Shown here piece by piece: positions 31,901-40,814 of a stretch of 64,000 bases of DNA (the stretch's first letter is position 1; each line of letters opens with the position of its first letter). Below the pieces are notes generated by a model. That model worked only from the letters and a program-made list of their open reading frames with translations. It did not search any database and had not been told where the DNA came from. Position numbers and translations under genes: made by a program. The DNA comes from Caprella mutica (Eukaryota; Arthropoda; Malacostraca; Amphipoda; Caprellidae), in the NCBI GenBank assembly GCA_947561585.1, contig CANNZV010001160.1, positions 62,001 through 126,000 on the forward strand. The letters run 5' to 3'.

Positions 31901-34900
31901 ATAAAGTGCCTACAGCAGTTGCCGCATCTGTCGAACTTACATAAGTGATTGCTGATAAGTCCGCAAAGGTTCCTGTAAAGTCAACTGCATTTTCTGCTAG
32001 CATTACTCCATCTAATGTTACATTACCTGTATTCGTTACTACATAAGTGTAGGTAATGATGTCGCCTACCGTCGCTAAGCCATCTGCGCCTAAGGCTAAC
32101 ATACTCGCTTTGGTAAGCGCTATGCTTGGCATCTCGCCTATCGGTGTAACTGTTGGGTCGTCTGGGTCGCCGTCACCGTCGCTATCCGTATCTGTTGGAT
32201 TGGTCGGGTCATCCGATGTGTCCGTCACTTCTGTATCCATTGGACTGTCGCCGGTTACCGTCGCTAAATTGCTTACTTCTCCTGCATCTATATCCGATTG
32301 CGTAATCGCATACGTTGCCGTATAGGTCGCCATTTCGCCGATAGATAAAGTGCCTACAGCAGTTGCCGCATCTGTCGAACTTACATAAGTGATTGCTGAT
32401 AAGTCCGCAAAGGTTCCTGTAAAGTCAACTGCATTTTCTGCTACCTCTACTCCGTCTAATGTTACATTACCTGTATTCGTTACTACATAAGTGTAGGTAA
32501 TGATGTCGCCTACCGTCGCTACTCCGTCTGCGCCTAAGGCTAACATACTCGCTTTGGTAAGCGCTATGCTTGGCATCTCGCCTATCGGTGTAACTGTTGG
32601 GTCATCTGGGTCGCCGTCGCCGTCGCTATCCGTATCTGTTGGATTGGTCGGGTCATCCGATGTGTCCGTCACTTCTGTATCCATTGGACTGTCGCCGGTT
32701 ACCGTCGCTAAATTGCTTACTTCTCCTGCATCTATATCTGCTTGCGTAATCGCATACGTTGCCGTATAGGTCGCCATCTCGCCGATGGATAATGTGCCTA
32801 CAGCAGTTGCCGCATCTGTCGAACTTACATAAGTGATTGCTGATAAGTCCGCAAAGGTACCGCTAAAGTCACCTGCATTTTCTGCTACCTCTACTCCGTC
32901 TAATGTTACATTACCTGTATTCGTTACTACATAAGTGTAGGTAATGATGTCGCCTACCGTTGCTACTCCGTCTGCGCCTAAGGCTAACATACTCGCTTTG
33001 GTAAGCGCTATGCTTGGCATCTCAACTTCCACAATCGCATTATCTACATCATTCACTGAATCATCAGGAGAAATATCAGTACCGTCTTCTAAAACAGGAT
33101 TACCTGTAACTGTTACGATATTTGTTACATCATCTGTAATATTACTAACTAATAAAGTATAAGTCCACGTTTCATCAGTATCCAAAATACCATCTGCATC
33201 TGTATCACCACTAAATAATGTTCCATTTGCTAATACATTACCATGCGGAACATCGGCAATAGCAGTCAATGCCAAATCTACGTCTCCAGTATTATTAATG
33301 ACATAAGTATAAGTCACATCATCACCGGAGCTAATATTTAAAACAGCTCCATCTGCTGCTGTTCCTGCCGTTTTGGTTACATTAAGTGATGGCAAACAAC
33401 TGACTAAATTGTCAGAGAAAGACACGTTACAACCTGTTTCTTGTACTTCAACAGATGCGGTATAAGAACCATTTGCTAAACCTGTAAATACATTAGAAGC
33501 TTGGGGTATTCCGCCGTTTAATGAATATTCTAGTGTACCGGAAGGGAAAGATTCTGTATTAATCGTTAATGTTCCCCCATTTCCATCACAAGCATCATTT
33601 ATACTCGTAATTACAGGTAATGGGTTTAATGTAAACGTTGGTTGGTCAGTTAGTATAGTTGTACATCCAGTAAGAGAATTGGTAGCAACAATCTGATAAG
33701 TTGTCGTTTCAGAAGGTGCATTTCCTTGTAAAATAGTGAGGTTTCTGTTTCCTCCATTTCCAAATACACTAACTGGTGGACTTAATGGATTGCCGTCTGC
33801 TGTTTGTAGTTGATAAATCACACTTGTTTGCGACCCCGTTATGGTAAAGGTAATATTGCTATTTAAAGGCTCACAAATTTCAAAGTCTGAGACTGCTAAG
33901 GCTGCATCTGGTGCAGATGGGTCAGCTAAAGTTTCTGCTTCGATATTAGATACACAATCATTTAATGTAACTGTAATTCCATTATAAGCTCCTGCTTCTA
34001 ATCCCGAAATGATATAAGTTCCATCAGCTAAGCTTACAATATTTTGAGTAATTGCGTTGTAATTTAATATGTAAGCTGTACTTGGTGTTAATCCATTTAT
34101 TGTGATTGTTCCTTCTGAACCAGCGCAGGTTGTTGGGTTGGTGAAAGTAGTTGTGATGGCTGGCGTTGGTGTTACTGTTACTGCAACTGTTGTTGCCAAA
34201 CTCTCACAACTATTTGTTGTCGTCGTTACATAATAGTTCGTACTTGTTAATACTGTCGTCCCATCTGTAATCTCATTCGTCAAAGCTGCATCACTATACC
34301 AACTGATTGCTGCATCGGATAAGGCTGGTAATAAATCTGCTGCCGTTGGATTATCTGAACTACAGAATGCTTGTGCCAATGCTGTCGGTGCAGTTGGCGT
34401 TGGTGTTACGGTCACTGCAACTGTTGTTGCCAAACTCTCACAACTATTTGTTGTCGTCGTTACATAATAGTTCGTACTTGTTAATGCCGTCGTCCCATCT
34501 GTAATCTCACTTGTCAAAGCCGCATCGCTATACCAACTGATTGATGCATCAGATAAGGCGGGTAATAAATCTGCTGCCGTTGGATTATCTGAACTACAGA
34601 ATGCTTGTGCCAATGCTGTCGGTGCAGTTGGCGTTGGTGTTACGGTCACTGCAACTGTTGTTGCCAAACTCTCACAACTATTTGTTGTCGTCGTTACATA
34701 ATAGTTCGTACTTGTTAATACCGTCGTCCCATCTGTAATCTCACTTGTCAAAGCCGCATCGCTATACCAACTGATTGATGCATCAGATAAGGCGGGTAAT
34801 AAATCTGCTGCCGTTGGATTATCTGAACTACAGAATGCTTGTGCCAATGCTGTCGGTGCAGTTGGCGTTGGTGTTACGGTCACTGCAACTGTTGTTGCCA

Positions 34901-37900
34901 AACTCTCACAACTATTTGTTGTCGTCGTTACATAATAGTTCGTACTTGTTAATACCGTCGTCCCATCTGTAATCTCACTTGTCAAAGCCGCATCGCTATA
35001 CCAACTGATTGATGCATCAGATAAGGCGGGTAATAAATCTGCTGCCGTTGGATTATCTGAACTACAGAATGCTTGTGCCAATGCTGTCGGTGCAGTTGGC
35101 GTTGGTGTTACGGTCACTGCAACTGTTGTTGCCAAACTCTCACAACTATTTGTTGTCGTCGTTACATAATAGTTCGTACTTGTTAATACCGTCGTCCCAT
35201 CTGTAATCTCACTTGTCAAAGCCGCATCGCTATACCAACTGATTGATGCATCGGATAAGGCGGGTAATAAATCTGCTGCCGTTGGATTATCTGAACTACA
35301 GAATGCTTGTGCCAATGCTGTCGGTGCAGTTGGCGTTGGTGTTACGGTCACTGCAACTGTTGTTGCCAAACTCTCACAACTATTTGTTGTCGTCGTTACA
35401 TAATAGTTCGTACTTGTTAATGCCGTCGTCCCATCTGTAATCTCACTTGTCAAAGCCGCATCGCTATACCAACTGATTGATGCATCAGATAAGGCGGGTA
35501 ATAAATCTGCTGCCGTTGGATTATCTGAACTACAGAATGCTTGTGCCAATGCTGTCGGTGCAGTTGGCGTTGGTGTTACGGTCACTGCAACTGTTGTTGC
35601 CAAACTCTCACAACTATTTGTTGTCGTCGTTACATAATAGTTCGTACTTGTTAATACCGTCGTCCCATCTGTAATCTCACTTGTCAAAGCCGCATCGCTA
35701 TACCAACTGATTGATGCATCAGATAAGGCGGGTAATAAATCTGCTGCCGTTGGATTATCTGAACTACAGAATGCTTGTGCCAATGCTGTCGGTGCAGTTG
35801 GCGTTGGTGTTACGGTCACTGCAACTGTTGTTGCCAAACTCTCACAACTATTTGTTGTCGTCGTTACATAATAGTTCGTACTTGTTAATACCGTCGTCCC
35901 ATCTGTAATCTCACTTGTCAAAGCCGCATCGCTATACCAACTGATTGATGCATCAGATAAGGCGGGTAATAAATCTGCTGCCGTTGGATTATCTGAACTA
36001 CAGAATGCTTGTGCCAATGCTGTCGGTGCAGTTGGCGTTGGTGTTACGGTCACTGCAACTGTTGTTGCCAAACTCTCACAACTATTTGTTGTCGTAGTTA
36101 CATAATAGTTCGTACTTGTTAATACCGTCGTCCCATCTGTAATCTCACTTGTCAAAGCCGCATCACTATACCAACTGATTGCTGCATCGGATAAGGCTGG
36201 TAATAAATCTGCTGCCGTTGGATTATCTGAACTACAGAATGCTTGTGCCAATGCTGTCGGTGCAGTTGGCGTTGGTGTTACGGTCACTGCAACTGTTGTT
36301 GCCAAACTCTCACAACTATTTGTTGTCGTCGTTACATAATAGTTCGTACTTGTTAATACTGTCGTCCCATCTGTAATCTCATTCGTCAAAGCTGCATCAC
36401 TATACCAACTGATTGCTGCATCGGATAAGGCTGGTAATAAATCCGCTGCCGTTGGGTTATCTGAACTACAGAATGCTTGTGCCAATGCTGTCGGTGCAGT
36501 TGGCGTTGGTGTTACGGTCACTGCAACTGTTGTTGCCAAACTCTCACAACTATTTGTTGTCGTAGTTACATAATAGTTCGTACTTGTTAATACCGTCGTC
36601 CCATCTGTAATCTCACTTGTCAAAGCCGCATCACTATACCAACTGATTGCTGCATCGGATAAGGCGGGTAATAAATCCGCTGCCGTTGGATTATCTGAAC
36701 TACAGAATGCTTGTGCCAATGCTGGCGGTGCTGCTGGCGTTGGTGTTACTGTTACTGCAACTGTTGTTGCCAAACTCTCACAACTATTTGTTGTCGTAGT
36801 TACATAATAGTTCGTACTTGTTAATACTGTCGTCCCATCTGTAATCTCATTCGTCAAAGCTGCATCACTATACCAACTGATTGCTGCATCGGATAAGGCT
36901 GGTAATAAATCCGCTGCCGTTGGGTTATCTGAACTACAGAATGCTTGTGCCAATGCTGTCGGTGCAGTTGGCGTTGGTGTTACGGTCACTGCAACTGTTG
37001 TTGCCAAACTCTCACAACTATTTGTTGTCGTAGTTACATAATAGTTCGTACTTGTTAATACCGTCGTCCCATCTGTAATCTCACTTGTCAAAGCCGCATC
37101 ACTATACCAACTGATTGCTGCATCGGATAAGGCTGGTAATAAATCTGCTGCCGTTGGATTATCTGAACTACAGAATGCTTGTGCCAATGCTGTCGGTGCA
37201 GTTGGCGTTGGTGTTACGGTCACTGCAACTGTTGTTGCCAAACTCTCACAACTATTTGTTGTCGTCGTTACATAATAGTTCGTACTTGTTAATACTGTCG
37301 TCCCATCTGTAATCTCATTCGTCAAAGCTGCATCACTATACCAACTGATTGCTGCATCGGATAAGGCTGGTAATAAATCCGCTGCCGTTGGGTTATCTGA
37401 ACTACAGAATGCTTGTGCCAATGCTGTCGGTGCAGTTGGCGTTGGTGTTACGGTCACTGCAACTGTTGTTGCCAAACTCTCACAACTATTTGTTGTCGTA
37501 GTTACATAATAGTTCGTACTTGTTAATACCGTCGTCCCATCTGTAATCTCACTTGTCAAAGCCGCATCACTATACCAACTGATTGCTGCATCGGATAAGG
37601 CGGGTAATAAATCCGCTGCCGTTGGATTATCTGAACTACAGAATGCTTGTGCAACTGCTGGCGGTGCAGCTGGCGTTGGTGTTACTGTCACTGTCACCAT
37701 ATCCGTACCCATACACCCCTCATCATCGGTCACTGTATAAGTCAATTCCACCGTACCTGCCGTAGCAGAATCACCGCCAGCATTTACGGTTACCGTTTGC
37801 ATATCCGCATTGGTTAGCGTAATATTAGTAGCTGTTCCGCCCGTGATAGACCAAGCATGAGTGGTATAAGTACCAGAACCGCTGCTTGGTGTACCATTTA

Positions 37901-40814
37901 CGGTAGTAGTAGTGCCTAAGCAAAAGTCATTTCCAGTTGGATTGACTATTGGACATCCGCCTACCGTATAATTAAAGCCACTTGAAAGTTGAAAACAAGC
38001 ATCTGCTAAACCTGGAGTAATTGCTAAATCTGCAATAGTAGTTATATTTGCAGTGATAGCTGTCCATGCAGCACCATTATCCACAAATGGGTCTTCACCA
38101 GCATTTGTGTTAGCATTGATGGCATAAACCATATAATTACCAGCTGCCAGTCCTGTGAATGTTGCAGAAGTTTGAATATCAAGAATTAATCCACTCGCAT
38201 CTGTTAATAAATACGTCTGATTATATGCAGGATTATAACTACCTGGAACTGCCGTTAAAGTTGTCAATGTACCTGAATCTGTATTATCATCGCAACCACA
38301 AGCAGGGTCACATATAGTAATAGTCATTGGCGAATTTTCTGCCATGGCCATACATGCTCCTGATGTATAAGTTGATGTTAAAGAAAGATTCGTGATATCA
38401 GTTTCCAAAGTAAATGTGGAAAAATCAGGTGCAGTAGCATCAGCCGTTTCATAGTTGATGACGTATATTTTATAAGTGCCGTCTTCATAAGTATTCAAAC
38501 CTGAAGTCACCGCTGCTGGTGTAGCACTATTATCTCCTACTACTTCTATAACTTCTGCTATCGTTCCATCAGCATTTACTATAAAATAAGCCTGCGTATA
38601 ATCTGCTGTGTTATTAAAACCATAGGACAACATTTGGATTGAAGTTGTACCATCTGGCATATCTGTTATTTCTTGGCATCCTGTTGGGTCGGTTGGGAGT
38701 GTGCCTGCATTGGCGTCGCAAGGAAGAGTGACGGTTATTTCTCTTTGACCTGGACATGCGCCACCGTCATCCCATTGTAAGAGGTATGTACCCGACATGG
38801 TGGGCGTAAAAGTAGCAAGAGGGTCTGTATCACTACTAAACTGTGTGACGTCCAAATCAGGACCAGATACAATTGACCAAGTCCCTGCTGCTGGAGTAGC
38901 GCTTAGATTAGCTGTTTCTCCTATAGCCATAGATGGAGCACTACTAATAATGAGCTCCAAAGTCGCGTCACTTCCACTTCCTCCTGTAAAAGCAGGATTA
39001 GTATAAGTTCCATCTATTAGATTTCCTGTACCTGCTGTTAGCTCCGTTATAGCTCCACCACTGACTGCTGTTACAGTAAGCATTAAATCATTAGCGGGGC
39101 TTGTTCCTCCTAATTCTGTTCCTAATATAGTTAAGACATCATTTACAGCATAACCGGTACCCGCTGTTAATACTGTACTAGAAGAAATCGTTGGGTTTAT
39201 TGAAGCTATTACACCACTTACAACAGTGTCTGCTAATACAGGATCAGAACTAGGGTCTGTATCTTGCCAAAATATAGTATAAGCAAGAGAAATATCTGCA
39301 GGAATCGTCTCAGACATACCGCCTGAGCCAAATGCAGTAGCAACACCTCCTTCTTGTATATAATACCATTGCCCAGTAGCTGTAGATGTAATTTCACCAC
39401 CACGTACAAAACACGAACTAAGACTTGCCCCTGCTCCCACACCTACTGAAATAGCATCGCCACAAGCTGCACCACAGGTACCTGGTACTGTACCAGCTAT
39501 ATCATACTCTAATGTATTTCCTACTATATCTGCAACACCTGTATTCCCTATGTAGGTACTTGTTGGAGAACTAGATTGAGTACCATTTTGATTACCAATA
39601 AGTAAAGATGAAGTAATTGTTGCTGTTCCTGCAACTACATGAGATGCATTTGAATTTTCTCTAAAAATTGAATTAGATATTGTAGTAGTTGTTTGAGAGA
39701 TACCAATTGCACTACTTTCCTGATTAGGAGAAGTGTTTCGTTCAAATATACAATCTGTAATAGTCATTGTCGGAATACCACTTTTTCCACTTGCAAAAAT
39801 TGCTCCGCCACCGTTTCCTGTACCAGTCGTTAGTGTTGCTTTGTTGTCAACAAAAAGGACACCCGTAATATTTAAGTTACCTCCAGCATCGCCTACATAA
39901 TAAAGCGCACCACCATTTACATTAGAACAGCTTCCACATTGACTATTTCTTGCAATAGTTCCTCCTGTTATAGTACAAGTACCTGTGAAGGCAGTAGTCG
40001 AGTTACCTACTGCTAATCCTCCACCATAACCATAATTACCGAAAGTTTGATTACAACTTATATTACAATCCGTAAAATTTACTTCGTGATTTCCTCCATA
40101 CACATATACTCCACCACCTCCATTATCAACAATATTGCTATTAAAAAAATCTGCACGTCCGTCAATCTGAACAGCTGGACCTCCCGCTAACGCTGATTTA
40201 GTTACGGTCACATTATCAAATGTAATTAATGTAGGTTGAGTACCAACAAGTATCCCAGACCCCCCTCCATGATTAAAATCACAAAGTGTAATATTTTGCA
40301 AAGTAGATGTTACACCCGTACTTGTATACTGAAATCCTCTAACAGGCTCACCTGACTTTCTAGAAACGACACTACCATTGCCATCAATGACGACAGATTT
40401 ATTGATGCTAATAGCCGTACTAGTAGTCCGAAGAATTCCATTAGTTCCTTTATCATCATAATTACCAGTTTGCATTCGGATAGTGTCTCCGTCAACAACA
40501 GATGCATTATTCATTGCATCTTTAAGATTCGCAAAATCACGAGTCGCAGTATCCGGCCCAATAATCCAAGTTGTCTGCCCAATCGCTAGCTGCGAACTTA
40601 GACAGAAAAAAATCAGCAAAAATGCGCCCCACTTTTTTAATAAAGGAGTGTTATTAGTAAATGTATTGTGTTGAATGTTCATATCTGCTTGCGTTTTGTC
40701 GAATAAATTCCGACTTAGAGAAGCAATGAAGAAGAAAAATGACTCCTTACCCGAAGTAGCAAAAAGTGGCTTCTTGCTATTCGTACTTTTGTTTAGTGTA
40801 TTTGTCTTGTTCAT
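22944..40814 (-). CDS. Giant T9SS-secreted repeat protein (about 5956 aa)
   Basis: Regions counted from ATG 40814: a leader (1-80), a parallel beta-helix/pectate-lyase-like region (about 80-480), mixed Ig modules, 15 tandem 78-aa Ig-like repeats (1045-2214), SprB-like and other modules, 11 tandem 148-aa DUF11-like repeats (2599-4226), three longer DUF11-like repeats (about 4227-4700), HYR-type domains (about 4700-5560), a dockerin-like segment (about 5610-5690, ADANNSGTVTTYDIVQLRQ) and a T9SS type A sorting domain (about 5870-5956). Two starts are possible. ATG 40682 puts a standard signal peptide at the very N-terminus. ATG 40814 shares its upstream 16 bases and first residues (MNKxNT) with the gene at 49478, so I give the longer form. 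Likely a stalk-like surface adhesin (inferred from repeats and acidic DSDGDGDPDD linkers). Terminators flank both ends. Confidence 0.85.
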   Translation of the reverse strand: MNKTNTLNKSTNSKKPLFATSGKESFFFFIASLSRNLFDKTQADMNIQHNTFTNNTPLLKKWGAFLLIFFCLSSQLAIGQTTWIIGPDTATRDFANLKDAMNNASVVDGDTIRMQTGNYDDKGTNGILRTTSTAISINKSVVIDGNGSVVSRKSGEPVRGFQYTSTGVTSTLQNITLCDFNHGGGSGILVGTQPTLITFDNVTVTKSALAGGPAVQIDGRADFFNSNIVDNGGGGVYVYGGNHEVNFTDCNISCNQTFGNYGYGGGLAVGNSTTAFTGTCTITGGTIARNSQCGSCSNVNGGALYYVGDAGGNLNITGVLFVDNKATLTTGTGNGGGAIFASGKSGIPTMTITDCIFERNTSPNQESSAIGISQTTTTISNSIFRENSNASHVVAGTATITSSLLIGNQNGTQSSSPTSTYIGNTGVADIVGNTLEYDIAGTVPGTCGAACGDAISVGVGAGASLSSCFVRGGEITSTATGQWYYIQEGGVATAFGSGGMSETIPADISLAYTIFWQDTDPSSDPVLADTVVSGVIASINPTISSSTVLTAGTGYAVNDVLTILGTELGGTSPANDLMLTVTAVSGGAITELTAGTGNLIDGTYTNPAFTGGSGSDATLELIISSAPSMAIGETANLSATPAAGTWSIVSGPDLDVTQFSSDTDPLATFTPTMSGTYLLQWDDGGACPGQREITVTLPCDANAGTLPTDPTGCQEITDMPDGTTSIQMLSYGFNNTADYTQAYFIVNADGTIAEVIEVVGDNSATPAAVTSGLNTYEDGTYKIYVINYETADATAPDFSTFTLETDITNLSLTSTYTSGACMAMAENSPMTITICDPACGCDDNTDSGTLTTLTAVPGSYNPAYNQTYLLTDASGLILDIQTSATFTGLAAGNYMVYAINANTNAGEDPFVDNGAAWTAITANITTIADLAITPGLADACFQLSSGFNYTVGGCPIVNPTGNDFCLGTTTTVNGTPSSGSGTYTTHAWSITGGTATNITLTNADMQTVTVNAGGDSATAGTVELTYTVTDDEGCMGTDMVTVTVTPTPAAPPAVAQAFCSSDNPTAADLLPALSDAAISWYSDAALTSEITDGTTVLTSTNYYVTTTTNSCESLATTVAVTVTPTPTAPTALAQAFCSSDNPTAADLLPALSDAAISWYSDAALTNEITDGTTVLTSTNYYVTTTTNSCESLATTVAVTVTPTPTAPTALAQAFCSSDNPTAADLLPALSDAAISWYSDAALTSEITDGTTVLTSTNYYVTTTTNSCESLATTVAVTVTPTPTAPTALAQAFCSSDNPTAADLLPALSDAAISWYSDAALTNEITDGTTVLTSTNYYVTTTTNSCESLATTVAVTVTPTPAAPPALAQAFCSSDNPTAADLLPALSDAAISWYSDAALTSEITDGTTVLTSTNYYVTTTTNSCESLATTVAVTVTPTPTAPTALAQAFCSSDNPTAADLLPALSDAAISWYSDAALTNEITDGTTVLTSTNYYVTTTTNSCESLATTVAVTVTPTPTAPTALAQAFCSSDNPTAADLLPALSDAAISWYSDAALTSEITDGTTVLTSTNYYVTTTTNSCESLATTVAVTVTPTPTAPTALAQAFCSSDNPTAADLLPALSDASISWYSDAALTSEITDGTTVLTSTNYYVTTTTNSCESLATTVAVTVTPTPTAPTALAQAFCSSDNPTAADLLPALSDASISWYSDAALTSEITDGTTVLTSTNYYVTTTTNSCESLATTVAVTVTPTPTAPTALAQAFCSSDNPTAADLLPALSDASISWYSDAALTSEITDGTTALTSTNYYVTTTTNSCESLATTVAVTVTPTPTAPTALAQAFCSSDNPTAADLLPALSDASISWYSDAALTSEITDGTTVLTSTNYYVTTTTNSCESLATTVAVTVTPTPTAPTALAQAFCSSDNPTAADLLPALSDASISWYSDAALTSEITDGTTVLTSTNYYVTTTTNSCESLATTVAVTVTPTPTAPTALAQAFCSSDNPTAADLLPALSDASISWYSDAALTSEITDGTTVLTSTNYYVTTTTNSCESLATTVAVTVTPTPTAPTALAQAFCSSDNPTAADLLPALSDASISWYSDAALTSEITDGTTALTSTNYYVTTTTNSCESLATTVAVTVTPTPTAPTALAQAFCSSDNPTAADLLPALSDAAISWYSDAALTNEITDGTTVLTSTNYYVTTTTNSCESLATTVAVTVTPTPAITTTFTNPTTCAGSEGTITINGLTPSTAYILNYNAITQNIVSLADGTYIISGLEAGAYNGITVTLNDCVSNIEAETLADPSAPDAALAVSDFEICEPLNSNITFTITGSQTSVIYQLQTADGNPLSPPVSVFGNGGNRNLTILQGNAPSETTTYQIVATNSLTGCTTILTDQPTFTLNPLPVITSINDACDGNGGTLTINTESFPSGTLEYSLNGGIPQASNVFTGLANGSYTASVEVQETGCNVSFSDNLVSCLPSLNVTKTAGTAADGAVLNISSGDDVTYTYVINNTGDVDLALTAIADVPHGNVLANGTLFSGDTDADGILDTDETWTYTLLVSNITDDVTNIVTVTGNPVLEDGTDISPDDSVNDVDNAIVEVEMPSIALTKASMLALGADGVATVGDIITYTYVVTNTGNVTLDGVEVAENAGDFSGTFADLSAITYVSSTDAATAVGTLSIGEMATYTATYAITQADIDAGEVSNLATVTGDSPMDTEVTDTSDDPTNPTDTDSDGDGDPDDPTVTPIGEMPSIALTKASMLALGADGVATVGDIITYTYVVTNTGNVTLDGVEVAENAVDFTGTFADLSAITYVSSTDAATAVGTLSIGEMATYTATYAITQSDIDAGEVSNLATVTGDSPMDTEVTDTSDDPTNPTDTDSDGDGDPDDPTVTPIGEMPSIALTKASMLALGADGLATVGDIITYTYVVTNTGNVTLDGVMLAENAVDFTGTFADLSAITYVSSTDAATAVGTLSIGEMATYTATYAITQSDIDAGEVSNLATVTGDSPMDTEVTDTSDDPTNPTDTDSDGDGDPDDPTVTPIGEMPSIALTKASMLALGADGVATVGDIITYTYVVTNTGNVTLDGVMLAENAVDFTGTFADLSAITYVSSTDAATAVGTLSIGEMATYTATYAITQADIDAGEVSNLATVTGDSPMDTEVTDTSDDPTNPTDTDSDGDGDPDDPTVTPIGEMPSIALTKASMLALGADGVATVGDIITYTYVVTNTGNVTLDGVMLAENAVDFTGTFADLSAITYVSSTDAATAVGTLSIGEMATYTATYAITQADIDAGEVSNLATVTGDSPMDTEVTDTSDDPTNPTDTDSDGDGDPDDPTVTPIGEMPSIALTKASMLALGADGVATVGDIITYTYVVTNTGNVTLDGVMLAENAVDFTGTFADLSAITYVSSTDAATAVGTLSIGEMATYTATYAITQADIDAGEVSNLATVTGDSPMDTEVTDTSDDPTNPTDTDSDGDGDPDDPTVTPIGEMPSIALTKASMLALGADGVATVGDIITYTYVVTNTGNVTLDGVEVAENAVDFTGTFADLSAITYVSSTDAATAVGTLSIGEMATYTATYAITQADIDAGEVSNLATVTGDSPMDTEVTDTSDDPTNPTDTDSDGDGDPDDPTVTPIGEMPSIALTKASMLALGADGVATVGDIITYTYVVTNTGNVTLDGVEVAENAGDFSGTFADLSAITYVSSTDAATAVGTLSIGEMATYTATYAITQADIDAGEVSNLATVTGDSPMDTEVTDTSDDPTNPTDTDSDGDGDPDDPTVTPIGEMPSIALTKASMLALGADGVATVGDIITYTYVVTNTGNVTLDGVEVAENAGDFSGTFADLSAITYVSSTDAATAVGTLSIGEMATYTATYAITQADIDAGEVSNLATVTGDSPMDTEVTDTSDDPTNPTDTDSDGDGDPDDPTVTPIGEMPSIALTKASMLALGADGVATVGDIITYTYVVTNTGNVTLDGVMLAENAVDFTGTFADLSAITYVSSTDAATAVGTLSIGEMATYTATYAITQADIDAGEVSNLATVTGDSPMDTEVTDTSDDPTNPTDTDSDGDGDPDDPTVTPIGEMPSIALTKASMLALGADGVATVGDIITYTYVVTNTGNVTLDNVMVNENGAPDFTGTGTLPMPAFMNANMGSLEGILLVGESATYTATYAITQADIDSQQVDNLATATGNSPMNVLVMDNSDSSNPNDPNETGTPGNPDEDDPTGTSLPFPLVLADKTSSFADTDGDGQLGIGEVITYSIILEHTSLSTGTAADLVFDDPIPAGVTLLANTVNVVYSATGSATINTGNATTDAAVNVTLGNLPLGETITITFDVTVDADATGTITNVGTFTSTNHPDVPTDDPDNTDNDPTNPGDPTDPTVDIIQSPQLLADKTSIVVDVNGDGQLNPGEQLDYTITLFHTAASSGAATMVNFNDPIAAGATLVANSINVTYSGAGSETINSGNATTDNAVNIDLGDLPLGQTITITFSVIIDVDATGTISNTAIFDPSNHPDVPTDDPNNPDNDPTDPTDPVDPTDNPIITPILLADKTSTYVDANEDGLLNSGEQIDYTITLFHTAGSLVDALDVVFNDLVPTNTTLTNNSVNVTYSGAGTASVNTGNSVADNAVNISLGDLPVGETITITFSVTVNSGATGSIFNTGEFSFSNHPVILTDDPNNPANDPVGPTDPTDPTETPIGECEGVLVCNNGVQISLDANCEAVLTADMILEGNTFNEAQFEVEVLTQTGASLGGVVNASFIGGSYIVQVTSLCNGSSCWGEIIVEDKLAPVCTATNDTTIACADDAANVLAVTFTDNCSAVTIEQVDELLTGDICDGDLQLIRTYVASDAYGNTSETCMQTISINRPAPIFPIDVAIDCEDYAANNALTEPSNTGTVLNTEGACNYALEYSDDILNTCGDLFKILRTWTLIDWCTGEVITTDANGTDNVQIIKIDDNTPPMIVMDAIEVSANEAAQHPAACTSTEALPAAIVTDNCSAIMEVQIFTPVGVINGNGGNIPFPGLPVGTHQVTYQATDVCGNMNEITVALEVVDDIAPVAVCDEITQVSLSSDGLATVLAETFDDGSSDNCCLDYFEVRRMTDACGIAGNTSFGPSIQFCCADLGQDIMVTMRVYDCHDNTNDCMVSVLVEDKLPPSLVLCPDDETITCDVFYNNIEVALDLAAQNNDDNPQVLIDTYGEVMYMDNCNENITHTYVTDINSCGEGSITRTWTATDASGNVANSCVQVINVQHVNNWEIQFPADITIDCGNELPEFGEPTVFFDDCELIAHASEDMVFNIVPDACYKVIRTWTAINWCVYDGTLLDDDIELGNGRYSDGTDGIITHQQIVKVIDEIAPTITCPTIPEVSVDGNCVATVNLPNADNVTDCSDDVTVSVTSDLGLGYGAFNNVALGTYEVTYTATDNCGNSSSCETTVSVADNKAPTPYCVGGLVVELMPVMDDNGIVVEGMLGIWASDFDAGSFDNCSDDVSLTIWLNEDNYDASADNLTLACDAPFSWNFGTNDVYLYVTDAYGNTDFCIVTLIIESNPNVPTCDSQDPTIAGTIMTEMGETIETVNVDVNNNTANVTTAANGEYLFEVAAGGDYTIVPNKDINPLNGVTTYDLVLIRQHILTTNPLDTPYKLIAADANNSGTVTTYDIVQLRQLILFVIDELPNNTSWRFVEENYEFPNPQNPWQENFSETASFNNLQANMTANFVGVKIGDVNASATANAFTGDIEERSGAIFDLETEEQYFQNEQQIEVPVYASNAAIIGTQFLFDFDTDVLELVEIKDAQATAENVGLRYVNDGIITTSWNGNLNTDEPLFHLVFNAKQRGILSEVLAINEAAILNDAKQLKTEAYTNNGEIWNVNLQFVQDLTLGELTLLQNHPNPFTDVTNIRFYLPQATNAELKIMDVSGKVIYTSNADYAKGWQDLSIDLKGSSSKGMLFLQLTTSEGATTRKMVRE
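28137..33020 (-). repeat. 11 tandem 444-bp coding repeats (148 aa each)
   Basis: Units start exactly every 444 bases (33020, 32576 and so on to 28580) with MPSIALTKASMLALGADG. Ten are nearly identical at DNA level and the eleventh diverges in its second half. Each has a DUF11-like beta-sandwich and an acidic linker ending DSDGDGDPDDPTVTPIGE. Variants ENAGDFSG, EVAENAVDFTG and MLAENAVDFTG are mixed along the array, which suggests unequal crossing-over or gene conversion. Confidence 0.95.
34173..37682 (-). repeat. 15 tandem 234-bp coding repeats (78 aa each)
   Basis: Units follow with an exact 234-base period, each starting TPTP and containing QAFCSSDNPTAADLLPALSD and NYYVTTTTNSCESLATT, an Ig-like module of the CHU_C-associated kind. 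In the first seven units TSE and TNE variants alternate, giving a 468-base superperiod, while units 8-14 share ASISWYSD. This is the mark of recent block duplications. Confidence 0.95.

Noticed and set aside
28504..33162. Eleven regularly spaced plus-strand open frames of up to 89 residues
   Set aside because: They are antisense shadows of the 444-bp coding array; identical spacing reflects the repeat, not genes.
28137..37682. CRISPR-like regular repeats
   Set aside because: Units are 234 and 444 bases, contiguous, without spacers, and in frame within one large protein.
34307..37765. Plus-strand open frames of 60-65 residues every 234 bases
   Set aside because: Antisense shadows of the Ig-like array.
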